A DNA stretch of 64,000 bases from the NCBI RefSeq assembly GCF_020386635.1, contig NZ_CP081942.1, positions 3,596,001 to 3,660,000 of the forward strand, in the 5' to 3' direction. The notes beneath the pieces are model-generated. The model saw only the letters and a list, made by a program, of their open reading frames with translations. It made no database searches and had not been told where the DNA came from. The translations under genes and the position numbers were made by a program. Of this stretch, positions 18,583 through 28,372 are shown in pieces. Source of the DNA: Pseudomonas sp. MM211 (lineage in GTDB: Bacteria; Pseudomonadota; Gammaproteobacteria; Pseudomonadales; Pseudomonadaceae). Numbering within the stretch: the first letter of the stretch is position 1; the number at the start of each line of letters is the position of its first letter.

Positions 18583-19793
18583 CCAGCACCTCCGCGGCGG
18601 CCCTCGGCCACGATGAACAGCTGTTCTGGCCGCGGATGACAGAGGAAATCGGCATGCGAGATGTTGTAGCCGTAGGCACCGGCCAGCGGCAGCACCAGCA
18701 GATCGCCCACGACGGCATCGACCAGTTGACGACCACGGCTGAGCACGTCCTTGGGTGTACACAGCTGGCCGACGATGGTCCATGGCCGAGGCGCCCCGCT
18801 CGGAGCACGGCCTGTCGCTGGCAGATGGATCACCGGGTGGTCATGGCCCTGGGCGACCGGCAGGCGGAACTGATGGGTGCCGCCGCGGCAGACCAGAAAA
18901 TGCTGGCCGTGGCTGGATTTGGCGTCCAGCACCTCGATGGCGTAGTAGCCGCAGAACGCACTGATGAAGCGCCCCGGCTCGAAGCGTACCACCGGCGCGT
19001 CGCGCAACGCCCCAAGGCGTTGCTCCAGGTGGCGGCACAGGCGCGCCCAGTCGAACCGCTCGCCGCTCAGGTAGTCCACCCCGATGCCACCGCCGACGTT
19101 CAGGTGGGTGATCGCCGTAGGCCGCGTGGCAAGGGCCTTCCATTGCGCCCAGCGCTGCAGATACAGATCGAGCAACTGCTCGTGGCGCTCCACCTGCTGC
19201 TGATGAGACATCGCATGCACATGGAAGCCTTCCAACCGCAGATGGCTGCAGGCTTCTACCCGTCTGATCGCTTCAGGCACGTCGTCCTCGTCCAACCCGA
19301 AAGGCGTCGCGGTGCCGGCCATGGCCAGGCGGCTGGAAAGCGTGGCTGGCAGTTCCGGGTTGATGCGGATGAACACCGCCTGCACACGGCCCAGCTCTGC
19401 GCCGATGCGTTGCAGGCGGTCGATCTCGCCCAGACTCTCGACGTGGATCGCGGCCACGCCATGGTTCAGCGCCGCACGCAGGTCGGAGTCCAGCTTGCCG
19501 GGGCCGGAAAACACGAAGGGTTTGTCGCTGGCGGCCGCTTGCAGCCGCTCGATCTCGCCACCGGAGGAGATCTCGAAGCCGTCGACCAGAGGCAACAGCG
19601 TCTGCAGGATCGGCGCCTCGCTGTTGGCCTTGATCGCGTAATACAGCTCCACGCCCGCTGGCAGCTCGGCCATCACCTCGCGAACATGCCGCGCCAGTGC
19701 ATCGAGGTCGTAGACGAACACCGCCAGGGGATCCGCCGCGCGGCTGCGGGCCTGCTCGATGGCGTCGAGCACTGTCGTGGGCAGCTTATCCAT
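18579..19793 (-). CDS. acsE: AcsE, PLP-dependent decarboxylase (fold type III, LysA-like)
   Basis: A 404-residue alanine-racemase-fold decarboxylase. PLP-binding Lys is in YYAIKANSE (about residue 53). Other active-site blocks are FEISSGGEIERL, FSGPGKLDSDL, HLNVGGGIGVDYLSG, RFEPGRFISA and GQLCTPKDVLS with the catalytic Cys, plus GAYGYNISHADF. ATG 19793 overlaps the end of acsD. In achromobactin synthesis it is held to decarboxylate the serine-derived part to ethanolamine, either free or on the citryl ester; that assignment is literature-based. Confidence 0.87.
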   Translation of the reverse strand: MDKLPTTVLDAIEQARSRAADPLAVFVYDLDALARHVREVMAELPAGVELYYAIKANSEAPILQTLLPLVDGFEISSGGEIERLQAAASDKPFVFSGPGKLDSDLRAALNHGVAAIHVESLGEIDRLQRIGAELGRVQAVFIRINPELPATLSSRLAMAGTATPFGLDEDDVPEAIRRVEACSHLRLEGFHVHAMSHQQQVERHEQLLDLYLQRWAQWKALATRPTAITHLNVGGGIGVDYLSGERFDWARLCRHLEQRLGALRDAPVVRFEPGRFISAFCGYYAIEVLDAKSSHGQHFLVCRGGTHQFRLPVAQGHDHPVIHLPATGRAPSGAPRPWTIVGQLCTPKDVLSRGRQLVDAVVGDLLVLPLAGAYGYNISHADFLCHPRPEQLFIVAEGRRGGAG

Positions 19794-21641
19794 GGGCTGC
19801 CCCCTCGCCCCACGGGCACACCAGCTGTACGTAACCGGCATGCCGGTCGGCCTGGGCCGAGAGACGCACCTTGAGGTTGGTCTTGCAGGCTATCGGATCC
19901 CCGGCAAGCAGCGCGTCCAGCTCCGGTGCTGGCCGTGCCAGTTCACCACGCAGCGCGAACAACTGGCGCTCGACCCGTTGCCACATGCTGGTCGCCAGGT
20001 GCGGGCATCCCAGCTCAGCGCCAGGATCGCTTCGGACAGGTTGTTGACGAACAGGCAGTAGCTGATGCGCTTCCAGCCCCGCTGCCGCGAGTAAGTCAGC
20101 GACTGGCGGACGCGCTCTTGCACGCCCTCTTCGATGTAGCTCACCCCCAGATCGTCGGTGAGCTTCACGCCTTCGAAGTCGCGCAACAGCAATTGCGCTG
20201 GCCAGCCGTTGTCGTGGACCAGTACCGCGTTCTGCAGGTGCGGCTCGAGCACCACGCCGTGATTGAAGAACAGCGACAGCACCGGGCGCAGCAACAGCGC
20301 CTGGTAGGCCTCGAACCAGCCCAGCAGATGGTCGTCGCTGGGCTTTTTCGATCCCTGCTGCAGGAAACCATGGATCAGCGGCCGCAATTGCAGGTCTCTG
20401 GCGAACAGCGTACCCGCCATCAGACAGGATTCAGGCGGTGCGTAGCGGCAGAAGTTCTCGCGCAGGATGGCGCCGGTCTGCTCGCGGAACCAGTGGCTGT
20501 CTTCGGCGCTGCTCTGCGCCGGGGCCCAGCTCAGCGAACCCGGCTCGCTGACCAGGGTAGCGCCGCCGATGCTGGCCTTGTGCTCGCGCTGCAGGCGCGT
20601 GAACAGGCGGTCGATGAGCATGGCGCTGTCCAGTTCGTACCAGGCGTTCTTGCGCACGCAGTTGGTGATGCGCACGTTGAGCGAGCCCTTGAGGAAATAA
20701 CCGCGGCCTTCGCCGTACCAGGTACGCATCGAGGCGGTGGGGCTGGCCAACGGGCCCTTCTGGCCGAGATCGACGATCTCGCCACGGGCGATCAGCGCCT
20801 TGACCCGCGGGTCGGCGAGGAACAGCTGCGCCTGCACCGGGTGCAGACAGATAGCCGCACGCCCGCTGCGTGCCAGGCCCTGGCTGGCGAAACCTTCGAG
20901 CACCTGCTCATCGCTCAGGCCGTTGCCGCGCACCTGCAGGCCATCCCGTGGGACTTCGAGAACATGCAGCGCAACCCGGGCGCGAAACTCCGGAGCATAG
21001 GTGTTCTGTCCCAGATGTTCAGGCCACAGTCGGGCCTTGGGCGCCGGGTGGTTGGGGTGGCCGAACCAGAGTCCCTGCTCGCTGGCCAGGTAGTCGCGCA
21101 GCGGGTGCTGGTCCTGCGCCTGCAGCGCGCTGTCGACGATGGCCGCGGTAACACCCTGGCTCTGCATGACCTGTTCGAGCAACTCGTCGTTGCGCGAACC
21201 AGTCAGTTGCTGGCAGGCCTCCAGCAGTTGCGCAGCGAATTCGGCGAACGGCGGGCAACGCCAGTCGGCATCGCCCTGGCGCGTGTACACGTCGCTCAGG
21301 TAGCGCTGGCTACCGAGCGGATCGCGGCGATCCACCAGCACTAGAAACTGCCGCCTTTGCGGCAGATCGATCACCAGCGGCATGCCCTTGCCTTGAATGG
21401 CGCGCAGGTAGCTGGCGGGTGCGATACCTCTTACATGGGACGGCCAGGCATAACGTGCGCAGTTCTCGGGCAGCGCGAACTCCTTGATCAGGCAGTTGAG
21501 CAGCGCGTGGGAGGCAGCCATTTCACTGACCACCCGCGCCAGGCTGGCATGGACGGAATCGATGCGAGTGACGTCGCTCGGTTGGGCATCGAGGTTTGGG
21601 TAGGCACGCACGGCGCGTGCAGACAGATCAGCCACGGGCAC
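19786..21641 (-). pseudogene. acsD: AcsD, IucA/IucC-family NIS synthetase, with an apparent one-base frameshift near the 3' end
   Basis: Reading from GTG 21641 gives a clear AcsD: LLNCLIKEFALPENCARYAW, VLVDRRDPLGSQRYLSDVY, AICLHPVQAQLFLAD, FLKGSLNVRITNCVRKNAW and LEPHLQNAVLVHDNGWPAQL. After VNNLSEAILALSWDAR the frame slips into an arginine- and cysteine-rich tail ending at 19890. The true C-terminus (LWQRVERQLFALRGELARP and on to TAA at 19786) is in another frame. One missing base near 19999-20004 explains it. AcsD-type enzymes make the first citrate-serine ester. Loss of the last 65 or so residues could inactivate the pathway if the shift is real. The start is uncertain; it overlaps acsF. 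Confidence 0.85.
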
Positions 21642-23079
21642 CTCCCAGTGCGGCGTCCAGCGCGCGTTCGAAACGGACGATCACTTCACTGCACTGCGCC
21701 TCGTCGATGATCAAAGGCGGCAGCAGGCGGATGACGCTGCCATTGCGCCCGCCTCGTTCGAGTAGCAGGCCCTGCCTGAAGCAGTGGCTCTGAATGGCAG
21801 CCGACAGCGCAGCATCCATGGGGTGGGCGCCCAGCGCGTCGGCAGGCTGACGCTCGTCGACGATTTCCAGGCCGAGCATCAGCCCGCGACCACGCACCTG
21901 ACCAATCACCGGGTAGCGCTCACGCATCACATTGAAGCGCTCTTTCAGCCAGTCACCGCGCACCTGAGCCTGCTCGGTCAGGGCATCGTCCTGAATGATC
22001 TGCAGGGTAGTCATGCCACTGGCCATGGCCATCTGGTTGCCGCGGAAAGTGCCGGTATGGGCGCCCGGTTGCCAGGCATCGAACTCGCGCTTGATGGCCA
22101 GTACCGCCAGTGGCAGGCCGCCGCCGACCGCCTTGGACATGACGATGATGTCGGGCTCGATATCGGCATGCTCGAAGGCGAACATCCGCCCGGTGCGGCC
22201 AAAGCCGGCCTGCACTTCGTCGAGGATCAGCAGGATTCCGTGGCGCCGGGTGACCTCGCGCAGGGTTCGCAGCCATTGATTGGGGGCCGGGTTGGCCCCG
22301 CCCTCGCCTTGCACCGCCTCGACGATCACTGCAGCCGGCAGACAAACGCCGCTCTCGACATCCTCGATGAACTGGGTGAAGTAGTAGGACAGCGCACGGG
22401 CACCCGCCTCGCCGCCGATGCCCAGCGGGCAACGGTATTCGTGGGGGAACGGCATGAACTGCACACCGGGCATCAGCGAGGCCACGGCATCTTTCGGGCC
22501 GGTATTGCCGGTCACTGCCAGGGCACCATGGGTCATGCCGTGGTAGCCGCCGGAAAAGGCGATCACGTTGCTGCGCCGGGTAACGGTCTTGGCCAGTTTG
22601 AGCGCGGCCTCCACGGCATCGGCACCCGAGGGACCGCAGAACTGCAGGCAATAGCCCTGGCTCGGCAGCACGCCGAGCAGGGTCTCGCTGAAGGCATCCT
22701 TCAGCGGCGTGGTGAGGTCCAGGGTGTGCATGGGCACCCCGGAAGCCAGAAAGCTCGACAGGCTGTCGACGATGGCTGGGTGGTTGTGGCCCAGCGCCAG
22801 GGTTCCTGCGCCGGCCAGGCAGTCGAGGTATCGACGCCCCTCGACATCGGTCACCCACACGCCCTGCGCCTTGGCAATGGCCAGGGGCAGCTTGCGCGGG
22901 TAACTGCGCACATTGGATTCGAATCGTTCCTGGCGTTCCAGGTAATCCGCGTTGTTGCTGTGGGCCGAATCGCGCTGGAATCGATCCAATGGTATCGCTC
23001 GTTCACTCAACATGGTGCTCGCCTCTATCTGTTCGAGGCTCCGGTTGGAGCCGTTGAAAGTCGTCAGCACTGCACTCAT
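21628..23079 (-). CDS. acsF: AcsF, diaminobutyrate-2-oxoglutarate aminotransferase (class III)
   Basis: A 483-residue class-III PLP aminotransferase, closest in layout to the DABA/EctB type. It would convert aspartate semialdehyde to 2,4-diaminobutyrate, a building block of achromobactin. Landmarks are [76 protein letters not shown] and the PLP Lys in [15 protein letters not shown]. The start at 23079 fits; ATG 23013 is an alternative. It is first of the biosynthetic genes, 134 bases after the receptor gene, and overlaps acsD by 14 bases. Confidence 0.88.
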   Translation of the reverse strand: MSAVLTTFNGSNRSLEQIEASTMLSERAIPLDRFQRDSAHSNNADYLERQERFESNVRSYPRKLPLAIAKAQGVWVTDVEGRRYLDCLAGAGTLALGHNHPAIVDSLSSFLASGVPMHTLDLTTPLKDAFSETLLGVLPSQGYCLQFCGPSGADAVEAALKLAKTVTRRSNVIAFSGGYHGMTHGALAVTGNTGPKDAVASLMPGVQFMPFPHEYRCPLGIGGEAGARALSYYFTQFIEDVESGVCLPAAVIVEAVQGEGGANPAPNQWLRTLREVTRRHGILLILDEVQAGFGRTGRMFAFEHADIEPDIIVMSKAVGGGLPLAVLAIKREFDAWQPGAHTGTFRGNQMAMASGMTTLQIIQDDALTEQAQVRGDWLKERFNVMRERYPVIGQVRGRGLMLGLEIVDERQPADALGAHPMDAALSAAIQSHCFRQGLLLERGGRNGSVIRLLPPLIIDEAQCSEVIVRFERALDAALGGARG

Positions 23080-23213
23080 CAGTCAATGGCAGGTCACGCA
23101 AAGCACGGGGCAGCCTTCTGCGAGGCTTCCCGCTTCATCCCTGAATGGTTGGTTTTATTGTGTGCGGCGAGCGCCCGGTACACGGGCGTTCACCGCAGAG
23201 GTGCTACGAACTG

Positions 23214-25652
23214 TCAGAACCCGAGGGTCGCCGACAGAATGAAGGTGCGCGGGGTCGCGAGCGTAAGGCCAGGCTCGCTGTCGTCCGAGGCGCCAGCGGA
23301 GATCCAGTCCCGGGAATTGGCCACGTTTTCGACGGTGCCGCGCAAGGTGACATCGGTCTCGTCGACCTTGAAGGCATAGCGCGCGCCCACGTCGTAGCGC
23401 GTCCAGGAGTCGATCTCCTTGGTATTCGCCTGATCCAGGTACTGGGAGCTGCTGTACATGCTGCGCGCGGTCAGGGTCAGGCCGTTAACCATTGGCACGT
23501 CCCACTCAGCGCCGAGGTTGGCGTTGTACTCGGGCGTCGCCGGAGCGCGGTTGCCGTCGGTGGCGCCGCCGTTGTTGGTATCTTCCAGGTTGCTGTCGAT
23601 GTACATCACACCGCCGAGTAGACGGAAGCCGTCGATAGGCTCGCCGAACACGTTCAACTCGATACCGTCGTTGATGCGTTTGCCGTTGGGGCCAAACTCC
23701 CGCGTTGTCGAATTTGTTTCATAGGCGGGTTGCTTGATACGAAACACTGCGGCGGTAACGGCAAACTTGCCCATGTCGTACTTCGCTCCAGCTTCCATCT
23801 GACGACTGATGAAAGGCGGAAATATTTCGTCAGGTCTAAGCGAGTTGGTCGGAGAAATCTTGCCCTGACTGAGCCCCTCCATGTAGTTGGCATAAAGCGA
23901 CAGCTGATCGGTGGCCTTGAACAACACACCAACCGAAGGTGACAGTTTTTCCTCATCGTAGGCGGTGTCGCCTTTCACGCCATCTGACCAGTCATCGACT
24001 TTCACTCGCTGCCAGCGTGCGCCAAGGGTCAGCAGTACACGATCTTCCAGAAAGCCCAAGGTATCGGAAAGTGCGACACCGCTGAAACGGTTCTCGGTGT
24101 AGACCTTGGCATCATCGCGAGTTCGGAGGCTTGGGGTCGGCGTGGCCACCGGATTGTAGAGATTGCTCTGGCCGGTGGCGTAACGCCCACCGCCATTCTC
24201 GAAATCCATGGAAAAGTAGTCGGCAGCCAGATTGACTTCATGGCTGACCGGGCCGGTCTGGAACCACTTGCGCACACCCGCGTTCACGGTGCGCACGTCT
24301 TCATCGCGGGTGAAGTCGCGCGGCGAAACGGTGAAATCACCGGCCGCGTTGGCGATCGATACGTTGTGACGCACGAAGTCGTGATTGCTCTTGCGTGCAC
24401 CTACGGCGCCGTAAACCATCAACGAATCGTCGATATCGTACTCGCCGCGCAGTGCGCCGAAGGTGTCGCTAGTCTCGGCCTTGGTCCAGGCCTGTGCATA
24501 GTTGTGGCGTACATCATCGGCTTTCGGCACAGGTGCAGCATCAGATACCAAAACACGCTCCTGCGGTGCATCGGTATCACGCTCGGTGTGCCCCACATCC
24601 ATCGACAGGCGCAGGCGCTCATCGCGGAAATCAAGGCCGACCACGGCCATTTCACGGTTGACCTTCTGGTGATCCCATTCGGTATCGCCGGACTGTTTCA
24701 CGCCGTTGAAACGGATACCGAAGCGGTTGTCCTCGCCAAAGCGACGGCCGACATCGACAGCGCCGCCCACCTGGCTGTCCGAGGCATAGCTGCCGGTAAA
24801 TTCGGTGATCGGCTTGTCGGTAGCGCGCTTGGGCACCACGTTGATGCCGCCGCCGACGCTGCCCCGCGGCGAGATGCCGTTGACCAGCTGGGTGGGGCCT
24901 CTGAGGATGTCGACGCGATCCGCCATCTCCATATCGATGGAGTACGTCGGCATGATCCCGTACAGCCCACCATAGGAAACATCGCTGTTGAACAGGCTGA
25001 AACCGCGGATGGTGAACTGCTCGAAGCGTCCGCCCGCCGGGTTGGTGGAACGCACTGCCGGGTCGCTGGCGGTCAGGTCGGCCAGGGTGCGCGACTGATT
25101 GTTCTTCACTGCCTCGCTGGTGTAGGTGGTCATGCTCAGCGGCGACTCCATGAAGTCTCGGGAGCCCAACAAACCTTGCGAACTACGGCGCGCCACCTGA
25201 CCACCGGCATAACGCTCACCCTGCAGGCTCTCGGATGGATCGGTGACACCAGTGATCGCCGTCGGGGCGATTTCCATGGTTGCGGCACCCTCAGTAGCCG
25301 GCACCAGGGTATAGGCTTCAGCGCCTACCGGCTGCAGACGCAGCCCACTGCCCTGCAGCAGTCGTGCGAAGCCTTCATCGACGCTGTAGCTGCCGGAAAG
25401 CCCCTGGGTGCTGTGGCCACTGACCAGCGCCGGATCGACGGAAAGACTCACCCCAGCCTGACTGGCAAAGCGGCTCAGCGCGGCCCCCAGGTCGCTACCC
25501 GGCACGTTGTAGCTGCGCTCTGGGGTCTGAGCATGGACGGCGAACGGCGCAACGGCCCCTAAGCCGAGCAATAGGCTCAAACATACCGTCGAGTAGGAAA
25601 TGGATGACACCAGACGGGGCCGATGACGTGTCAATAGTGGCATGGGAAGCAT
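23214..25652 (-). CDS. TonB-dependent siderophore receptor with N-terminal signalling (STN) domain
   Basis: An 812-residue outer-membrane receptor. A signal peptide ends near AVHAQ (about 42). Residues about 47-118 form an STN domain (YNVPGSDLGAALSRFASQAG, then LSGSYSVDEGFARLLQGSG, AYTLVPA), as in FecA/FpvA-type transducers. The plug has FTIRGFSLFNSD and ADRVDILRGPTQLVNG. The barrel ends FILSATLGF with the terminal Phe. With FecI/FecR genes directly upstream it should take up ferric achromobactin and also signal its presence through the membrane. Confidence 0.92.
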   Translation of the reverse strand: MLPMPLLTRHRPRLVSSISYSTVCLSLLLGLGAVAPFAVHAQTPERSYNVPGSDLGAALSRFASQAGVSLSVDPALVSGHSTQGLSGSYSVDEGFARLLQGSGLRLQPVGAEAYTLVPATEGAATMEIAPTAITGVTDPSESLQGERYAGGQVARRSSQGLLGSRDFMESPLSMTTYTSEAVKNNQSRTLADLTASDPAVRSTNPAGGRFEQFTIRGFSLFNSDVSYGGLYGIMPTYSIDMEMADRVDILRGPTQLVNGISPRGSVGGGINVVPKRATDKPITEFTGSYASDSQVGGAVDVGRRFGEDNRFGIRFNGVKQSGDTEWDHQKVNREMAVVGLDFRDERLRLSMDVGHTERDTDAPQERVLVSDAAPVPKADDVRHNYAQAWTKAETSDTFGALRGEYDIDDSLMVYGAVGARKSNHDFVRHNVSIANAAGDFTVSPRDFTRDEDVRTVNAGVRKWFQTGPVSHEVNLAADYFSMDFENGGGRYATGQSNLYNPVATPTPSLRTRDDAKVYTENRFSGVALSDTLGFLEDRVLLTLGARWQRVKVDDWSDGVKGDTAYDEEKLSPSVGVLFKATDQLSLYANYMEGLSQGKISPTNSLRPDEIFPPFISRQMEAGAKYDMGKFAVTAAVFRIKQPAYETNSTTREFGPNGKRINDGIELNVFGEPIDGFRLLGGVMYIDSNLEDTNNGGATDGNRAPATPEYNANLGAEWDVPMVNGLTLTARSMYSSSQYLDQANTKEIDSWTRYDVGARYAFKVDETDVTLRGTVENVANSRDWISAGASDDSEPGLTLATPRTFILSATLGF

Positions 25653-25947
25653 TCTCTTTTTAATTCACTTACTACCCATGACAGGCCAGTGAAGAAAAAG
25701 GGACAGAGCGCAGGAAAAAATTTCACAACCAACTTGTAGGAGCCACGCCCCGCGGCGAATGGTGGTCACGCCACGGATCTTCGCAATGGTCACCATCGCA
25801 TTCGCGCCGAGGGCGACCCGACTGCGCCAGACACTCCTCTTGCAGATACATTCAAACCGTAGGAGCCCGCTTGCGGGCGAATCGTGAGCACGACAGAGAT
25901 CATAGGGATGGCCGCAATCGCATCGCCCGCAAGCGGGCTCCTACAGG
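25653..25947. promoter_or_regulatory. fecR-receptor spacer: receptor promoter region plus REP sequences
   Basis: Two parts. At 25653-25735, just upstream of the receptor, the minus strand is T-rich with a GAAAT block (about 25720-25725) and TGTCC (about 25700-25705) spaced roughly like an iron-starvation sigma promoter; this is a weak, unproven match. From about 25736 to 25944 the spacer is made of REP-type repeats. Confidence 0.4.
25859..25944. repeat. Inverted REP pair (REPIN)
   Basis: GTAGGAGCCCGCTTGCGGGC begins at 25859 and its reverse complement GCCCGCAAGCGGGCTCCTAC ends at 25944, about 40 bases apart. This is the usual Pseudomonas REP doublet. A more diverged REP-like unit begins near 25736. 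It lies between fecR and the receptor gene and could stabilise or terminate the upstream mRNA. Confidence 0.8.
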
Positions 25948-26898
25948 TCAGGCCGCTCGCTCACGAGGTACCAGGGTGACCCAGTAGCGGGTGCGGGCGC
26001 GGACTTCGAGGGGCAGGCTGGCGGCCAGGAGGTCGAGGATCTGGTCGGTGTCGGCGAGGCGGAAGCTGCCGGTGACGCGCAGTGATTCGAGCTCCGGCGA
26101 CCAGCGCAGAATGCCGGGCCGGTAGCGATCCAGCTCACGCAGGAAATCGCCGAGGGGCTGGTCGTTGGCCATCAGCACACCGTCACGCCAGCCTGGCACT
26201 CCGGTATCGAAAGCCTGAGTGGACTCCATGCGCCCTTCCCGCAGGCGCACGCGCTGGCCAGGCTGCAGGGCGAGCGTGTCGTAGCCCGTTGGCCGTAGCT
26301 GCGCAGTACCGCTGAATACCGAGAATTCGCAAACATCGCCCTGCTGACGCACACAGATCTCGCCTGCACTGAGCGTCGCCCTGCCCTGTTCGGTGTCGAT
26401 GATGAAGGGAGATGGGCCGGCAACCCGCAAGGCAATTTCGCCGCGCACCAGGGTTAGCTGGCGCTGGCCGGCGTCGAGGTTCACCGCCGAGGCTGTATTC
26501 AGATCCAGCACGCTGCCATCGGCCAAGGTAAGGCTGCGACGCTCGCCCGTGCCGGTGGAGATATCCGCCCGCCAGGCATCGATCGGCAACTCGCGGGTGA
26601 CCAGCCAGGCTGCTGGCGCCACTGCTGCAAGCCCGAGCATACCCTTGAGCAGGCGCCGACGACTCTGATCGGGGCGATTCAGGCTAGCCATGGCCAGTTC
26701 GGGAGGCAGCCCGTCGAAACGCGAGCGCAGTGCCTGAACCCGTTTCCAGGCATGCTCGTGGGTAGCACTGTGATCGCGCCAGCGCTGCAGCGCGGCGTGA
26801 TCCTGCTCACCAGCCTCGCCGGACTCGATCAGCGCCAGCCAGCGAGCTGCGGAACGTGCGACACGGCGGGTATCGTCACTGATCTCGCTGTTCAACAC
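25948..26898 (-). CDS. FecR-family anti-sigma/sigma regulator
   Basis: A 316-residue inner-membrane regulator. The N-terminal cytoplasmic part has ARSAARWLALIESGE and AWKRVQALRSRF. One membrane segment lies near residues 88-102 (GMLGLAAVAPAAWLV). The periplasmic FecR domain follows (ADISTGTGERRSLTLADGS, VRGEIALRVAG). In such systems the receptor's STN domain contacts FecR, which then frees or activates the sigma factor. It overlaps the sigma gene by 7 bases. Confidence 0.9.
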   Translation of the reverse strand: MLNSEISDDTRRVARSAARWLALIESGEAGEQDHAALQRWRDHSATHEHAWKRVQALRSRFDGLPPELAMASLNRPDQSRRRLLKGMLGLAAVAPAAWLVTRELPIDAWRADISTGTGERRSLTLADGSVLDLNTASAVNLDAGQRQLTLVRGEIALRVAGPSPFIIDTEQGRATLSAGEICVRQQGDVCEFSVFSGTAQLRPTGYDTLALQPGQRVRLREGRMESTQAFDTGVPGWRDGVLMANDQPLGDFLRELDRYRPGILRWSPELESLRVTGSFRLADTDQILDLLAASLPLEVRARTRYWVTLVPRERAA

Positions 26899-27404
26899 AG
26901 CTCGACCAGCAGGCAGTGTTCGTAGGCTTGAGCCATGTAGCGTTTGATGCTGCGCTCGGAAACATCCAGGCGTTCGGCGATTTCCCGGTAGCCCAGCCCT
27001 TCGAGCTGGCTAAGCAGAAAGGCGCGGCGCACGACCGGCGGTAAGCCATCGAGCAATTCGTCGAGGGCCTGCAGGGTTTCCAGCAGCAGCCAGCGCTGTT
27101 CTGGCGAGGGTGCACAGGCCTCGGGCAGTTGCAGCAATGCATCGAGATAAGCCTGTTCCAGACTGCGCCGCTTGTGCAGGTTGATCAGCAGGCGTTTGCC
27201 AATGGTTTTCAGGTACGCACGTGGCTCTTGCAGCTCGGCGATAATCTGGGAGCCGCCTAGCACGCGGATAAAAGCATCCTGGCTGAGGTCAGCCGCATCC
27301 CAGCCGTTGCCCATGCGGCGGCTCAGCCACTGCTCCAACCAACTGCGATGGTCACGGTAGAGATCGTGAAAAGCCTGTTCACTGGATACAGCCGAACCGG
27401 ACAT
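26892..27404 (-). CDS. FecI-family ECF sigma factor (AcsS-like)
   Basis: A 170-residue ECF sigma factor of the iron-starvation group. Region 2 covers FHDLYRDHRSWLEQWLSRRM and AADLSQDAFIRVLG; region 4 covers LPPVVRRAFLLSQLEGLGYR followed by EIAERLDVSERSIKRYMAQA. ATG 27404 is preferred, although a GTG three codons upstream (27413) is also in frame. A Fur-box-like site lies about 25 bases upstream. In Pseudomonas syringae a sigma factor called AcsS controls achromobactin genes, and position and family make this a likely equivalent. Confidence 0.9.
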   Translation of the reverse strand: MSGSAVSSEQAFHDLYRDHRSWLEQWLSRRMGNGWDAADLSQDAFIRVLGGSQIIAELQEPRAYLKTIGKRLLINLHKRRSLEQAYLDALLQLPEACAPSPEQRWLLLETLQALDELLDGLPPVVRRAFLLSQLEGLGYREIAERLDVSERSIKRYMAQAYEHCLLVELC

Positions 27405-27430
27405 GCCGGGCACCCGTTGCGAGAGTCAAT

Positions 27431-27449
27431 AACGAGATCGATTCTAATT
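27431..27449 (-). promoter_or_regulatory. Fur box upstream of the FecI-type sigma gene
   Basis: The 19 bases AACGAGATCGATTCTAATT match the Pseudomonas Fur-box pattern AATGAGAATGATTCTCATT at 15 of 19 positions by my count. It sits 27-45 bases upstream of the sigma-factor ATG, where a repressor would block the promoter. This suggests iron (Fur) control of the whole achromobactin island. Confidence 0.7.
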
Positions 27450-27898
27450 AACAACGGCCCCAAGCGGTAGCCTTGCTGATGGATTTCGTCGCCAGCAGCC
27501 CTTTTCCGTTGCTCGCAAGGGATACCTCTCAACGCCTTGAACGTACTGACGGTCGGCTCAGTCAATGAAGGTAGCGCAACGCCTTGTTGTGGGAATGCAC
27601 GTACTGCCATTCAGAGTGAGCAATCGATGCGGGTAACCGTCTGGAACACACTTAAAGGAATGCTGAGCTCTCCTTTTGCAGCACTCACTCTGGTTGCGCG
27701 AAAAATATCCTATGCGCTTCGCCCTGGCGCTTCACGCGGCCGATTGTTGCGTGAAGCACGTGTACGTAAAGGCTGCCCTCAGGCCGATACGAGGCGAAAA
27801 ACCGGGCGAGATATTTGAGCTGACCAAGCAGTAAAACATTTGGCAATGACAGCCGCTGCGCTCTATTGTGCTGCGAGTTTTCGACAGAGCGGCCTGCC
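27450..27898. other. Non-coding stretch between the sigma gene and the next gene
   Basis: About 450 bases of divergent intergenic DNA. It is less GC-rich than the genes and holds the far part of the sigma-gene promoter and the promoter of the 27899 gene. A 93-codon plus-strand frame (27537-27818) has no family features and an arginine-rich tail; I do not count it as a gene. Confidence 0.4.
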
Positions 27899-28363
27899 AT
27901 GAAGTCTATTTCCATCCTGCTTTTCAGCGTTATTTGTTCCAGCGCCTGGGCCACCGATGCGCCCGCCCCTTCCACGCCCTGGACGCTGCTGGATCAGTTC
28001 GAAAAAGCCTACACCCTCAATGACAGCGCCCGCGTGGTGCTGGTGGCACGCAGCATGTCGACCGCACGCCTGGTCAATGGCGCACTGGAGGAGAAACCGG
28101 AAGGTTTTCTGGAGGCGCGCCACGTGGTCTACGTAGCAGATATCGAGAAGATGCCATCACTGGCGAAGATGGTCGCGGTGCCGGCCATGCGCTCGGCCAA
28201 ATACCGCATCATGCTCGATCAGACCGGCAGGGTCGCAGGCCGCTATGAAGGCGACCGGGAAACTGTGCAATGGCTGGAGCTGGAAGGCGGCAGCGTGATT
28301 CGCGAACAGCGTTTCAGCGATGCAGCCGAACTGCAGAGTGCGCTGGAGGCACTCCCTCAATAG
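27899..28363 (+). CDS. Small periplasmic protein of unknown function
   Basis: A 154-residue protein with a clear signal peptide (residues 1-18, MKSISILLFSVICSSAWA). ATG 27899 is chosen for that signal. The mature part has LLDQFEKAYTLNDSARVVLV, GFLEARHVVYVADIEKMPSL and MLDQTGRVAGRYEG, and reads like a small thioredoxin-like alpha/beta fold without a CxxC pair. Similar Pseudomonas proteins are, as I recall, sometimes labelled FAD/FMN-containing dehydrogenase, but I see no flavin motif. It ends 9 bases from crtE and is convergent with it. Confidence 0.7.
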   Translation: MKSISILLFSVICSSAWATDAPAPSTPWTLLDQFEKAYTLNDSARVVLVARSMSTARLVNGALEEKPEGFLEARHVVYVADIEKMPSLAKMVAVPAMRSAKYRIMLDQTGRVAGRYEGDRETVQWLELEGGSVIREQRFSDAAELQSALEALPQ

Positions 28364-28372
28364 CCCTGGCGC

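Noticed and set aside
21784..23379. 531-codon open frame on the plus strand opposite acsF
   Set aside because: Antisense shadow; composition is rich in Gln, His and Arg with no domain, while acsF is clear.
27537..27818. 93-codon plus-strand frame in the intergenic region
   Set aside because: No convincing ribosome-binding site, an arginine-rich low-information tail and no family resemblance; likely chance.
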